Below are positions 37,680 to 45,900 of a DNA stretch of 64,000 nt, piece after piece. The stretch is from Mycobacterium colombiense. Its GTDB lineage: Bacteria; Actinomycetota; Actinomycetes; Mycobacteriales; Mycobacteriaceae. The notes beneath the pieces are model-generated. The model searched no databases. It had not been told where the DNA came from and saw nothing but the letters and a program-made list of their open reading frames with translations. The stretch spans positions 1-64,000 of the forward strand of contig NZ_LZKI01000005.1 in the NCBI RefSeq assembly GCF_001672755.1, in the 5' to 3' direction. Every line of letters begins with the position of its first letter. Position 1 is the first letter of the stretch. A program made the position numbers and the translations under genes.

Positions 37680-38224
37680 GAAAGCCCTTGCCGTGCCTGC
37701 CTTTTAGCGACCCTCGCCACCTGGAGGCGCATCAGTTCCTGGTGGACGAGGCGTACCTGCTCGACGCCCAGCAGTATGAGGCGTGGCTGGATACGCTGAC
37801 CGACGACGTGCATTACGCCATGCCGGTGCGCGTCACGACCGCGCGCGGCGCCGGGTTCGACACGTCGCCGGAAAGGGGGCCCGGCATGGACCATTTCGAC
37901 GAGGACAAATACTCGTTATCCCAGCGGGTCGCGCGGATGGGCACCGAGCACGTGTGGGCCGAGGACCCGCCGTCGCGGCTGCGGCATTTCATCACCAACG
38001 TGCGCACCTTTGCGCCCGACGACCCAGAAGACACCGCCCACCTGGTGGTCGAATCGGCCGAACTGCTGTTCCGCAGCAGGGGCGACGTCAACGACAGCGC
38101 CCTGATGTCGTGCGGACGCCGGGACGTGTTGCGCCGGTGCGATGATCGCTGGAAGCTGGCGCGCCGCATGATCATCGCCGACGAGTCGGTGCTACGGATG
38201 CAGAACCTGGCGGTGTTCCTGTGA
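37676..38224 (+). CDS. Rieske dioxygenase beta subunit
   Basis: 182-residue small subunit of ring-hydroxylating dioxygenases, which stabilises the alpha3beta3 hexamer. Family features: QFLVDEAYLLDAQQYEAWLDTLTDDVHYAMPVRVT at the N-terminus and RRDVLRRCDDRWKLARRMIIAD at the C-terminus. ATG 37676 overlaps the alpha-subunit stop (ATGA), and its own stop overlaps the next gene. Confidence 0.92.
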   Translation: MRKPLPCLPFSDPRHLEAHQFLVDEAYLLDAQQYEAWLDTLTDDVHYAMPVRVTTARGAGFDTSPERGPGMDHFDEDKYSLSQRVARMGTEHVWAEDPPSRLRHFITNVRTFAPDDPEDTAHLVVESAELLFRSRGDVNDSALMSCGRRDVLRRCDDRWKLARRMIIADESVLRMQNLAVFL

Positions 38225-38487
38225 ACGACGAACTGCGGCGGCTGCTCGACGGCGCTGTCGGCGAACCGATAAGCGTCGCAAACGAATTCACCGAGGTCGT
38301 GGTGCGCCGGGTCGACACCCGCAACGGGTCGCGCCTGCTGATCAGCGCGCCCAGGTCCGGGCAGTGGATCACCCTGGACGCGCTCGAGGTCGAGGCATTG
38401 ACCTGGCAGAACCCCCGTACGCTGGCCGCCATGGTCGGCAATTCCCATGCGCCACTGCTGCCCGACGAGAGCGAACCTGCGCCGTGA
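38221..38487 (+). CDS. Uncharacterised 88-residue protein of the dioxygenase operon
   Basis: 88 residues from GTG 38221, coupled by four-base overlaps to both the beta subunit upstream and the dehydrogenase downstream. It has no cysteine, so it is not the missing ferredoxin. Sequence suggests a small beta-rich domain: EFTEVVVRRVDTRNGSRLLISAPRSGQWITLDALEVEALTW, with an acidic Pro-rich end. I do not recognise it. Its conserved place inside the operon implies a role tied to the dioxygenase. Confidence 0.75.
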   Translation: MNDELRRLLDGAVGEPISVANEFTEVVVRRVDTRNGSRLLISAPRSGQWITLDALEVEALTWQNPRTLAAMVGNSHAPLLPDESEPAP

Positions 38488-39278
38488 CGGGCTGGCTGGA
38501 GGGCAAGCGCGCCCTCATCGTGGGCGCGGGTTCGGGAATCGGCCGCGCCGTGGTAGCGGCATTCGGCGCCGAGGGAGCGAATGTCGCCGTGCTGGAACGT
38601 GATCCGCGCAAGTGTGACGCGTTGCGCCAGCAGTTGCCGCAGGTGCCGGTGGTCGAGGGTGACGCCACCACCCACGAGGCCAACGACCGTGCCGTCGCCG
38701 CGGCGGTGGACGCCTTCGGCGGGCTGGACACCCTGGTCAACTGTGTCGGCGTCTTCGACTTCTACCGGGGGTTGGGCGACATCGAGGCCGCCGCGCTCCC
38801 CGATGCGTTCGACGAGATGTTTCGCACCAACGTGCTGAGCCACCTGCAGTCGGCGAAGGCCGCGATCCCGGCGCTGCGCCGCGCGAGGGGCTCCTCGATC
38901 GTGCTGACCGAGTCCGCGTCGTCGTTCCATCCCGGACGCGGCGGCGTGCTCTACGTATCGTCGAAATTCGCGGTGCGCGGCCTGGTCTCGGCGTTGGCGC
39001 ACGAGCTGGCGCCGGACATCCGGGTCAACGGGGTGGCGCCCGGCGGCACCCTCAACACCGACCTGCGCGGCCTGTCCAGCCTGGGACTCGACGAGACGCG
39101 CCTGGACGACAGCCCGGACCGGGCGCGAGACGTCGCCGCGCGCACGCCCCTGCACGTCGCGCTCACCGGCGAAGACCACGCGTGGAGTTACGTGTTCCTG
39201 GCGTCCGAGCGGTCCCGCGGGATCACCGGCGAAACCGTCCGGCCCGACGGCGGATTCGGGCTCGGCGCACCGCGATGA
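38484..39278 (+). CDS. cis-Dihydrodiol dehydrogenase (SDR family)
   Basis: 264-residue short-chain dehydrogenase. NAD-binding GAGSGIGRAV, NCVGVFDF, catalytic Ser in LTESASSFHPG and Y-x3-K in LYVSSKFAV. The segment VNGVAPGGTLNTDLRG resembles BphB/NidB-type enzymes that rearomatise cis-dihydrodiols to catechols. Start GTG 38484, four-base overlap with the preceding gene. Expected to act on the product of the Rieske dioxygenase. Confidence 0.9.
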   Translation: MTGWLEGKRALIVGAGSGIGRAVVAAFGAEGANVAVLERDPRKCDALRQQLPQVPVVEGDATTHEANDRAVAAAVDAFGGLDTLVNCVGVFDFYRGLGDIEAAALPDAFDEMFRTNVLSHLQSAKAAIPALRRARGSSIVLTESASSFHPGRGGVLYVSSKFAVRGLVSALAHELAPDIRVNGVAPGGTLNTDLRGLSSLGLDETRLDDSPDRARDVAARTPLHVALTGEDHAWSYVFLASERSRGITGETVRPDGGFGLGAPR

Positions 39279-39997
39279 CGGACCTGGGTCAGCAGCGCGC
39301 CCTGGTGGCGCAGGGTTGCCGCGTCGCGGCGGCGCGCGGACTGGTCGACGGCATCCTCGGCCACCTGAGCCTGCGGGTCGACGACGAGCGTCTGCTGGTG
39401 CGCTGCCGAAGCGAGTCCGACACCGGCGTAGCGTTCACCCGGGCAGACGACATCCGGCTGATCAGATTCGACGGCACCGCCGGTGCCCCAGGCGAACTCG
39501 ACGGGTATCGCGTTCCCAACGAGCTGCCGATCCACGTCGAGACCATGCTGGCCGACCCGGGGCACGTCGCCGTCGCGCACCTGCATCCCCCGGCCGTGGT
39601 CGCCGCCGATCTGGCGGGCATCACGATCCGGCCGATCTATGGCGCCCATGACATTCCCGGCGCCTGGCTGGCGCGCGGCGGTGTGCCCGTCTACGAACGC
39701 GCCGTGCTGATCCGGAATTCGCGGCTGGGCAAGGAAATGGTGGCGGCGATGCGCGGGCGGCCGGTGGTGATCTGCCGCGGGCACGGAATCACCAGCGCCG
39801 CCGCCACCGTGCAGCAGGCGGTGCTGCAGGCGATCAGCCTCGACGCGCTGGCCCGGATGTCGTTGCGGGTGCGCGCGGCCGGCGGCACCCTGCGTGACAT
39901 CGACGACGCCGACTGGGAGGACCTGCCGGACCTGGGGCCCGCGTTCACCGCCGAGGCGGCCTGGCGCCACGAGGTGGCACGGCTTGCCGGCGGTTAG
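39275..39997 (+). CDS. Class II aldolase/adducin family protein, probable aromatic-acid decarboxylase
   Basis: 240-residue class II aldolase-fold protein. Zinc-site residues: Glu in NELPIHVE, His-x-His in AHLHPP, and His in CRGHGI. In aromatic pathways this fold includes 3,4-dihydroxyphthalate decarboxylase (PhtC) and the HCOMODA decarboxylase of cumate degradation, both fitting the context. Given pcaGH nearby, removal of a carboxylate to make protocatechuate is the most economical reading, but unproven. Start ATG 39275 overlaps the dehydrogenase stop; it converges on the IclR gene with a four-base overlap. Confidence 0.85.
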   Translation: MTDLGQQRALVAQGCRVAAARGLVDGILGHLSLRVDDERLLVRCRSESDTGVAFTRADDIRLIRFDGTAGAPGELDGYRVPNELPIHVETMLADPGHVAVAHLHPPAVVAADLAGITIRPIYGAHDIPGAWLARGGVPVYERAVLIRNSRLGKEMVAAMRGRPVVICRGHGITSAAATVQQAVLQAISLDALARMSLRVRAAGGTLRDIDDADWEDLPDLGPAFTAEAAWRHEVARLAGG

Positions 39998-40782
39998 CCG
40001 AGCTGATCGCCAATCTCCTTGGCGGCGGCCACAAGTGCGGCGGCCACCGCGGGATAGCGGGAGGCCGCCAGCCGGTTTTGCGGCGCGGCGGCGTTGAGCG
40101 CAAGCCGCAGCCCGGGCGCGCGGGTCGGAATCGGCACGGCGACCGACGCGACCCCTTCCTCACTCTCTTCCCGGTTGGTGGCGTAACCGCGCTCGCGGAT
40201 GCCGGCCAGCTCGGTTTCCAACTCGGTACGGCTGCCGATCGAATGCGACGTGATGCGCTTCAGCTGCTCGCGCGGCAGCAGCGCGCGCAGTTCGGGTTGC
40301 GGCAACTGGGCCAGCATGACCTTGCCCGTCGAGGTGCAGTGGGCCGGCATGGCACGGCCCAGCCGCGACGCCACCCGCACCGCCGCCGGCCCCTCCACGG
40401 CGGCGACGAAGCGGACGCTGGCGCCGTCGAGCATGCCGACGTGCACCGTCTCGCGCAATTGTTCGCTGAGGCTGCGCATGACGGGCGCGGCGGATCGCGC
40501 GATGTCGATGCGGCCGAAGATCGCGAACGCCACCCCGGTCAACGACGGACCGGGCAGATAGGCCTTGGACACCGGGTCCTGGCGGACGAACCCGCGGTAG
40601 GCCAGCATCGCCAGCAAGCGATGCGCGGTCGACGACGCCACGCCCAGATAGCGGGTCGCCTCGCTCAACCGGATCTGGGGCTGTTCACCCAGCAGCAGCA
40701 ACAGCTTGAGCGCGTTGTCGACCGACTCGATCGGATACTGCGGCGCAAGCGAATCGGCGACCGGCTCGCGCTTCTTCTGCAT
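39994..40782 (-). CDS. IclR family transcriptional regulator
   Basis: 262-residue regulator: N-terminal winged helix (about 18-80) with ESVDNALKLLLLLGEQPQIRLSEATRYLGVASSTAHRLLAML, then the IclR effector domain with RETVHVGMLDGASVRFVAAVEG, ARAMPAHCTSTGKVMLAQ-like GRAMPAHCTSTGKVML and SEEGVASVAVPI. IclR proteins (PhtR, PcaR/PcaU) commonly control aromatic acid genes, matching its position at the 3' end of the dioxygenase operon. A candidate target is the repeat set at 36274-36325. Confidence 0.92.
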   Translation of the reverse strand: MQKKREPVADSLAPQYPIESVDNALKLLLLLGEQPQIRLSEATRYLGVASSTAHRLLAMLAYRGFVRQDPVSKAYLPGPSLTGVAFAIFGRIDIARSAAPVMRSLSEQLRETVHVGMLDGASVRFVAAVEGPAAVRVASRLGRAMPAHCTSTGKVMLAQLPQPELRALLPREQLKRITSHSIGSRTELETELAGIRERGYATNREESEEGVASVAVPIPTRAPGLRLALNAAAPQNRLAASRYPAVAAALVAAAKEIGDQLG

Positions 40783-40822
40783 GACCTGACGGTACTCGCG
40801 GCGCCGCGGAAAATTGCCTCGG

Positions 40823-41905
40823 TTAGAGCAGGCTCAGCATGATCGCGCCGAGTAGTCCTGCGGCCATCACGACGCACGTGCTGGCCGCGATGGCCTTCCA
40901 GCCGAAGCTGCGGGCGACCATCGCCGCACCCGGGATGCTGACGGCGGGAAGGGTGATCAAGAGCGCACCGAGCATTCCCGACGAGGCCCCGAGCAACGCC
41001 AGGCTCTGTAGAACCGGGATTTCGCCCGCCGTCGGAATGACGAGGAGAGTGCCGACGATCGCGGCGAGTACGACCATGACGAGGCCCTGCAGCAGGTCAT
41101 GGTGCACCGGCTGAGCGAGTGTGAGCAGCCAGCCGCGACACGCGCCGACCAGGAGCACCAGGATTGCGTATTCCGGCAACAAGACCACGCACAGGCCCAG
41201 CAGCGCTCGCCCGAACCGGCGCCCCTTCCCCACCGGCTCGGGCGCATCGATCGCCGCGGTCACCGGCGGCGCACTGCCGTCCGCGGGAGTAACCAGCGCC
41301 ACCGCCGCCGCGACCGCGAGCACCGTGGCGAGACCGACAACCACTCTGGTCAGCGTCCACTGCCAGGGGGCGACGAAGCACAGGAAGACGATCACCGCGG
41401 GATTCAGCAACGGGTTGCCCAGCCAGTACGCGACGGCAGCGGGCGATGTGACGCCGTTGCGCCGCAAGGTCACGGCCACCGGTGCGGCGCAGCACGTGCA
41501 CATCATCGACGGCATGCCGGCGACCCCGCCGGCAAGCCCGCTTGAGATCGGATGGCGGCGGTTCATGGCTCGCGGCAGCCATGAGCGCGGCAGCAATGCC
41601 TGCACCGACGCGCTGATCAGCAATGCCACCAGCAGGGCCGGCCAGATCGATGACCAGTATGCGTGGAAGAACGTCGCGGCGGCATGCCACGAAGGGCTGT
41701 CGCCGGCGTGTACCGAACCCACGGTCAAGATGTTGCGGCCGGACCAATGATGGCTCCGCCCGGCGCTCACGGCCTTGCTCACATAGGGCATCCATTTGGC
41801 CCAGAGCAGTCCGGTCGCGAACACGGCCGATGCGGCCACAACACCTGATGCGACATCCACCCGTTGCAACGTCCCAAATGCCTTGACCGGCAATGGCTTC
41901 GCCAT
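40823..41905 (-). CDS. Permease of the DUF318/COG0701 family
   Basis: 360-residue integral membrane protein with about eight to ten hydrophobic segments. The family hallmark is the cysteine motif MMCTCCAAPVAVTLRRNG near the middle, followed by AYWLGNPLLNPAVIVFL; a second half repeats PEYAILVLLVG and GLVMVVLAAIVGTLLVIPTAGEIP. Members of COG0701 include arsenic and metal efflux permeases. Start ATG 41905 (MAKPLPVKAFG). It is upstream of IclR on the same strand (40-base gap). Transport of an aromatic substrate has no direct support. Confidence 0.82.
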   Translation of the reverse strand: MAKPLPVKAFGTLQRVDVASGVVAASAVFATGLLWAKWMPYVSKAVSAGRSHHWSGRNILTVGSVHAGDSPSWHAAATFFHAYWSSIWPALLVALLISASVQALLPRSWLPRAMNRRHPISSGLAGGVAGMPSMMCTCCAAPVAVTLRRNGVTSPAAVAYWLGNPLLNPAVIVFLCFVAPWQWTLTRVVVGLATVLAVAAAVALVTPADGSAPPVTAAIDAPEPVGKGRRFGRALLGLCVVLLPEYAILVLLVGACRGWLLTLAQPVHHDLLQGLVMVVLAAIVGTLLVIPTAGEIPVLQSLALLGASSGMLGALLITLPAVSIPGAAMVARSFGWKAIAASTCVVMAAGLLGAIMLSLL

Positions 41906-42024
41906 GGTCCATGACGCTAGACCAAAGCCGGTCCCAGGCGCGCCCGGGGTGGTCCGCGGCCACGGCGGGACGATGCTGCGTTTCACATGGTCCGGATTGG
42001 AGGATAGCTATTATTCTCGGCATC

Positions 42025-42834
42025 GTGAGCGGGGCTATTCACGCTGGATACCGCCGTTACGTGGCCATCGGTGACAGCCAGACCGAGGGCCTGTGGGACG
42101 GCGACGACACCATCGGCCTGCTCGGATTCGCCGACCGGCTCGCGGTGATGGTCGATTCGCTGTACCCCGGCCTGCAATACGCCAACCTCGCGATACGCGG
42201 AAAACGGATCGGCCACGTGCTCACCGAGCAGCTTCCGCAGGCGTTGGCGATGCGGCCCGACCTGATCACCGTCTGCGCCGGCATGAACGACGTGATTCAG
42301 CCCGGGCGATCATTCGCCCCCGCCCTGGCCGACCTCGAGCACATCTACGCCGCACTGGCCGATTCGGGCGCGACCGTGGTGACGACGACCTTCCCGAACG
42401 TCGCCCAGTTCCTGCCGCTGGGCCGGCTGGTGGCGGGGCGGCTCGCCCGGATCAACGGGGCCATCACCGCGGCTGCCCACCGCTATGGGTTCCGGCTCGT
42501 CGACCTGTACAACGCGCCGTCGATGCGCGAGTTGGACACCTGGGCCATCGATCGGGTGCACGCGTCCACCAAGGGCCACATGCTGTTCGCCGCCGCGGCC
42601 GCCGAGGCGCTCAATTTGCCTGACAGCAGCCATGATTGGGCGTGCGGCGGCCTCACCCCCACGCAGCGTTCCTTCGCGGCGGGCACGTTCGAGCAGCTGC
42701 GCTGGACGCAGGAGAGCTTCTTCCCGTGGATCTGGCGGCGGCTGCGCGGCCTGTCGTCGTACGACGGACGCGAACCCAAACGGCCGCAACTGGAGGCGCT
42801 GGACACCCTGAGCGAATTCAAGCGCACACCTTAA
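42025..42834 (+). CDS. SGNH/GDSL hydrolase
   Basis: 269-residue SGNH-fold esterase/lipase. Block I YVAIGDSQTEG (nucleophile Ser), block III VCAGMNDV (Gly/Asn oxyanion residues; usual G-x-N), and block V DRVHASTKGHMLFA (Asp and His). No signal peptide, so probably cytoplasmic. Start chosen at GTG 42025; the frame is open upstream but overlaps the divergent permease start. Substrate unknown. Confidence 0.85.
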   Translation: MSGAIHAGYRRYVAIGDSQTEGLWDGDDTIGLLGFADRLAVMVDSLYPGLQYANLAIRGKRIGHVLTEQLPQALAMRPDLITVCAGMNDVIQPGRSFAPALADLEHIYAALADSGATVVTTTFPNVAQFLPLGRLVAGRLARINGAITAAAHRYGFRLVDLYNAPSMRELDTWAIDRVHASTKGHMLFAAAAAEALNLPDSSHDWACGGLTPTQRSFAAGTFEQLRWTQESFFPWIWRRLRGLSSYDGREPKRPQLEALDTLSEFKRTP

Positions 42835-42870
42835 GGCACGGACCCGTGGCCGGTCAGGCATCCTTGACGC

Positions 42871-43536
42871 ATGCATCTGGAGTCCTTGCTGCACTCGATT
42901 CCGCCGCTCGCGGTCTACCTGGTGGTCGGCGGTGTGGTCGGGATCGAGAGCCTGGGCATCCCCCTGCCGGGTGAGATCGTGCTGGTCACGGCGGCGCTGA
43001 TGTCGTCGCACCATGACCTGGCCGTCAATCCGGTCGGGGTCGGCGTCGCCGCGGTGCTGGGCGCGGTGATCGGCGATTCGATCGGCTACGCGATCGGCCG
43101 CCGGTTCGGCATGCCGCTTTTCGACCGCCTCGGCCGGCGGTTCCCGAAACATTTCGGGCCAGGCCACGTCGCGCTTGCCGAGAAGTTGTTCAACCGCTGG
43201 GGTGTTCGCGCCGTTTTCCTGGGCCGCTTCATCGCGCTGCTGCGAATTTTGGCCGGCCCGCTGGCGGGGGCGCTGAAGATGCACTACCCGCGGTTCCTGG
43301 CGGCCAACGTGTCGGGCGCCGTCTGCTGGGCGGGCGGCACGACCGCATTGGTGTATTTCGCCGGCATCGCCGCCGAGCGCTGGCTGGAACGGTTCTCCTG
43401 GATCGGCTTGGTGATCGCCGTCGTGGCCGGGCTGACCGCCGCAATCCTGTTGCGGGAACGCACATCCCGGATGATCGCGGAATTGGAGGCCGAGCATTAC
43501 CGCAAGGCCGGCACCACCGCCTCCGACACCGTCTGA
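42871..43536 (+). CDS. dedA: DedA family membrane protein (Rv2637-like)
   Basis: 221-residue DedA/SNARE-associated membrane protein. Landmarks: GIESLGIPLPGEIVLVTAAL near the N-terminus, GAVIGDSIGYAIGRRFG, and the conserved RWGVRAVFLGRFIALLRILAGPLAG segment with the essential arginines. Members are linked to lipid carrier flipping and envelope maintenance. About five hydrophobic segments. It converges on the TetR gene with zero gap. Confidence 0.93.
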   Translation: MHLESLLHSIPPLAVYLVVGGVVGIESLGIPLPGEIVLVTAALMSSHHDLAVNPVGVGVAAVLGAVIGDSIGYAIGRRFGMPLFDRLGRRFPKHFGPGHVALAEKLFNRWGVRAVFLGRFIALLRILAGPLAGALKMHYPRFLAANVSGAVCWAGGTTALVYFAGIAAERWLERFSWIGLVIAVVAGLTAAILLRERTSRMIAELEAEHYRKAGTTASDTV

Positions 43537-44154
43537 CTAAACGGCCTCGCCCGTGTCCGCGGTCATCGGCGGCCGGTGTTCATCAATCAGAAACCGGGCC
43601 ATCTTGCGGGCGCGCAGTGCGGCATCCAGGTCCCCGACGGCGGCCAGAACGATCGCGCCCTTCATCAAAATGTGCCAGGACGAGGCGAATTCCTCGACGT
43701 CGGTCAAACCGGCGGCAACGGCGCGGCGGCGCACGATGTCGCGAACGTGGTCGATGTGGGTGATGCAGGCCCGACCGGCCGGGTGATCGGGTCCCACCTC
43801 GAGCAGCACGTTGATGAACGAACAACCCTCGTAGCGGTCGCTGAGCTGAAACCAGTCGTGCATGACGTCGAAGATCGCCAGCAACTGTTCCTCGGGGGTG
43901 TTGCCGCGCTGGCGCGACTGCTCCTCGATCAAGCCGCGGGTCCAGAGCTCCTCGCGGCGCGCCAGCACGGCCAGCACCAGGTCATTCTTGGTCGCGAAAT
44001 GGCGGTACAGCGTCGCCCTGGCGACACCGGCCCGTGCGATCACCTCGTCGGTGCCCACTGCGCGGATACCACGCCGGCTGAACAGGTCATATGCGGCGGT
44101 CAGTACGCGTTCGCGAGGCGACGCGGTGGGTGCTCCGACATCCGGAGTTGTCAT
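43537..44154 (-). CDS. TetR family transcriptional regulator
   Basis: 205-residue TetR regulator. Helix-turn-helix in RERVLTAAYDLFSRRGIRAVGTDEVIARAGVARATLYRHFATKNDL; the ligand domain (about 70-200) includes YEGCSFINVLLEVGPDHPAG. A perfect inverted repeat, AGACAG-n6-CTGTCT, lies 35 bases upstream of the start and is a likely self-operator. It faces the divergent STAS-domain gene. Confidence 0.9.
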   Translation of the reverse strand: MTTPDVGAPTASPRERVLTAAYDLFSRRGIRAVGTDEVIARAGVARATLYRHFATKNDLVLAVLARREELWTRGLIEEQSRQRGNTPEEQLLAIFDVMHDWFQLSDRYEGCSFINVLLEVGPDHPAGRACITHIDHVRDIVRRRAVAAGLTDVEEFASSWHILMKGAIVLAAVGDLDAALRARKMARFLIDEHRPPMTADTGEAV

Positions 44155-44188
44155 ACAGGACTTAACGTACTCTTAGGCCTCCGCCGGT

Positions 44189-44206
44189 AGACAGACCGCC
44201 CTGTCT
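44189..44206. promoter_or_regulatory. Candidate TetR operator
   Basis: AGACAG and CTGTCT form a perfect inverted repeat with a 6-base spacer (18 bp in all), 35 bases upstream of the TetR start codon and 100 bases upstream of the divergent STAS gene. Size and symmetry fit a TetR dimer site. A TATACA/TGTATA box overlaps the adjacent bases 44210-44215. Confidence 0.55.
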
Positions 44207-44309
44207 CGTTATACAAAAGAGATTCGCATCCGCGAACAGTCTGTCTTCAGACATTAGGACGGGCATCCATCGGGGCGCCTCAAGGCGCTTGTCGATCAGG
44301 GGGTCCACC

Positions 44310-44747
44310 ATGAATTCCGCCATTGTTGAGGCGATGCCGACCAGTCATCTGACGTTGAGCACCAAACTTGTCTACGAGCTCGGCGACCCCAACTCCACGC
44401 TGCGGGCGACAGCGGATCGCAGCGGCCCGTCGGTGGTGATCTATGCCGGGGGCGAGATCGACGCCTGTAACGAGGACACCTGGCGCCACCTGGTGCGCGA
44501 GGCGGCCAGCGGCGTCACCGCGCCCGGCTTCTTCGTCGTCGACGTCACCGGGCTCGACTTCATGGGCTGCTGCGCGTTCGCGGTGCTGGCCGAAGAGGCC
44601 AAGCGCTGCCGCGAGCGCGACATCGACCTGCGCCTGGTGAGCTGCGAGCCGATCGTCGAGCGCATCGTCGACGCGTGCGGTCTCGGCAGCGTGTTGCCGA
44701 TCTACCCCACCGTCGACTCCGCGCTGTCCGCGGCGGCTCGCTGGTAG
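44310..44747 (+). CDS. STAS-domain protein lacking the phosphorylatable serine (Rv2638-like)
   Basis: 145-residue STAS (anti-sigma factor antagonist-like) protein. Strand/turn pattern VVIYAGGEIDACNED and FFVVDVTGLDFMGCCAFAVLAEEA match the fold, but the usual MDSSG site reads FMGCCA: both serines are cysteines. The classical phosphoswitch by an anti-sigma kinase is therefore not available; a thiol-based or constitutive role is possible. Start chosen at ATG 44310 after AGGGGG. It precedes the ligase gene by 22 bases. Confidence 0.85.
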   Translation: MNSAIVEAMPTSHLTLSTKLVYELGDPNSTLRATADRSGPSVVIYAGGEIDACNEDTWRHLVREAASGVTAPGFFVVDVTGLDFMGCCAFAVLAEEAKRCRERDIDLRLVSCEPIVERIVDACGLGSVLPIYPTVDSALSAAARW

Positions 44748-44769
44748 ACCCTCGGGCCGTCATCGGCTC

Positions 44770-45855
44770 ATGGGTGACCATCCCACCTTTGGTGCCGAGG
44801 AAGAATTCCTCGTCGTCGATCCGCAGACCGGCGCGCCCGCCCCGCACAACGCCGCGGTGGCCGCGGCAGCCGAGCGGCACGGCGTCGAGCTGCAGCTCGA
44901 ATTGAGCAGTTGTCAGGTGGAAACCACCTCGCAGGTGGCTTCCACCAGCGCCGAGCTGGGCGAGGAGCTGAGCCGGCTGCGGCGCACCGCGGCGCAGGCC
45001 GCCGAGTCCACCGGCGTCCAACTGCTGGCCTGCGGGCTTCCGCCGACCACACCGCACGAGTTTCCGGTCACCGACACCCCGCGCTACCGCAGGATCGGCG
45101 AAGAGTTCGGGATGATCGCCCACGAACAGGGCATCTGCGGATGCCACGTGCATGTGCAGGTGCCCGATCGCGCCGCGGCCATCCACGTCAGCAATTGGCT
45201 GCGGCCGTGGCTGCCGTCTTTGCTTGCGCTGTCGGCGAATTCGCGCGTGTACCGCAACGCGGACAGCGGCCACGCGAGCTGGCGCAGCGTGCTGTGGCGG
45301 CGCTGGCCCGCCGCCGGGGCGCCGCCGTTCTTCACCTCGCCCGACGAGTACGACGACGCGGTGCGCCGGTTGGTCGATACCGGGGTGATCCTGGACAAGG
45401 ACATGATCTATTGGGATGTACGCCCTTCCGCGGACTTCCCGACGGTCGAGGTCCGGGTGGCCGACGTGCCGGCCACCGTCACCGAGACCGTTCTGCTCGC
45501 CACCCTGATCCGGGCGGCGGTGATGACCGCGCTCGACTCGCCCGATGACGTCGGGCGGCTACCGCCCGGTGCGCTGCGCGCGGCGTACTGGAAGGCCGCA
45601 CACGATGGGTTATCCGGCCGCACACTGGATTTGATCCACGGCCGCGGCGCGGTGCCGGCGGGTGAGCAATTGGGGGCGCTCGTGCAGCGGGTGCGCCCCG
45701 CGCTGGAGTCGCTGGGCGAATACGACCGCGTCCGCCACGAACTCGACCGTGTCATCACCGACGGCAACGGGGCGATGCGTCAGTTGCGGGCGTGGCGCAA
45801 ACGCGGCGAGGTGATGGATGTCATCGCCGAAGCCGCCGCGGCCACGCTGAGTTGA
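44770..45855 (+). CDS. Carboxylate-amine ligase, YbdK/GCS2 family
   Basis: 361-residue member of the glutamate-cysteine ligase type 2 family. N-terminal FGAEEEFLVVDPQTG (acidic ATP/Mg residues), ELSSCQVETTSQV, and the central ICGCHVHVQVPDR motif are characteristic. E. coli YbdK has weak glutamate-cysteine ligase activity, but mycobacteria make mycothiol, so the true substrate is unknown. Start ATG 44770, close behind the STAS gene and likely in one unit. Confidence 0.88.
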   Translation: MGDHPTFGAEEEFLVVDPQTGAPAPHNAAVAAAAERHGVELQLELSSCQVETTSQVASTSAELGEELSRLRRTAAQAAESTGVQLLACGLPPTTPHEFPVTDTPRYRRIGEEFGMIAHEQGICGCHVHVQVPDRAAAIHVSNWLRPWLPSLLALSANSRVYRNADSGHASWRSVLWRRWPAAGAPPFFTSPDEYDDAVRRLVDTGVILDKDMIYWDVRPSADFPTVEVRVADVPATVTETVLLATLIRAAVMTALDSPDDVGRLPPGALRAAYWKAAHDGLSGRTLDLIHGRGAVPAGEQLGALVQRVRPALESLGEYDRVRHELDRVITDGNGAMRQLRAWRKRGEVMDVIAEAAAATLS

Positions 45856-45900
45856 GGCGCGCCCGACGCGGTCAATCCCGTTGCCGTACCCAGACTCTCG

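Noticed and set aside
38221..38487. The 88-residue protein as the dioxygenase ferredoxin
   Set aside because: It contains no cysteine, so cannot bind an iron-sulfur cluster.
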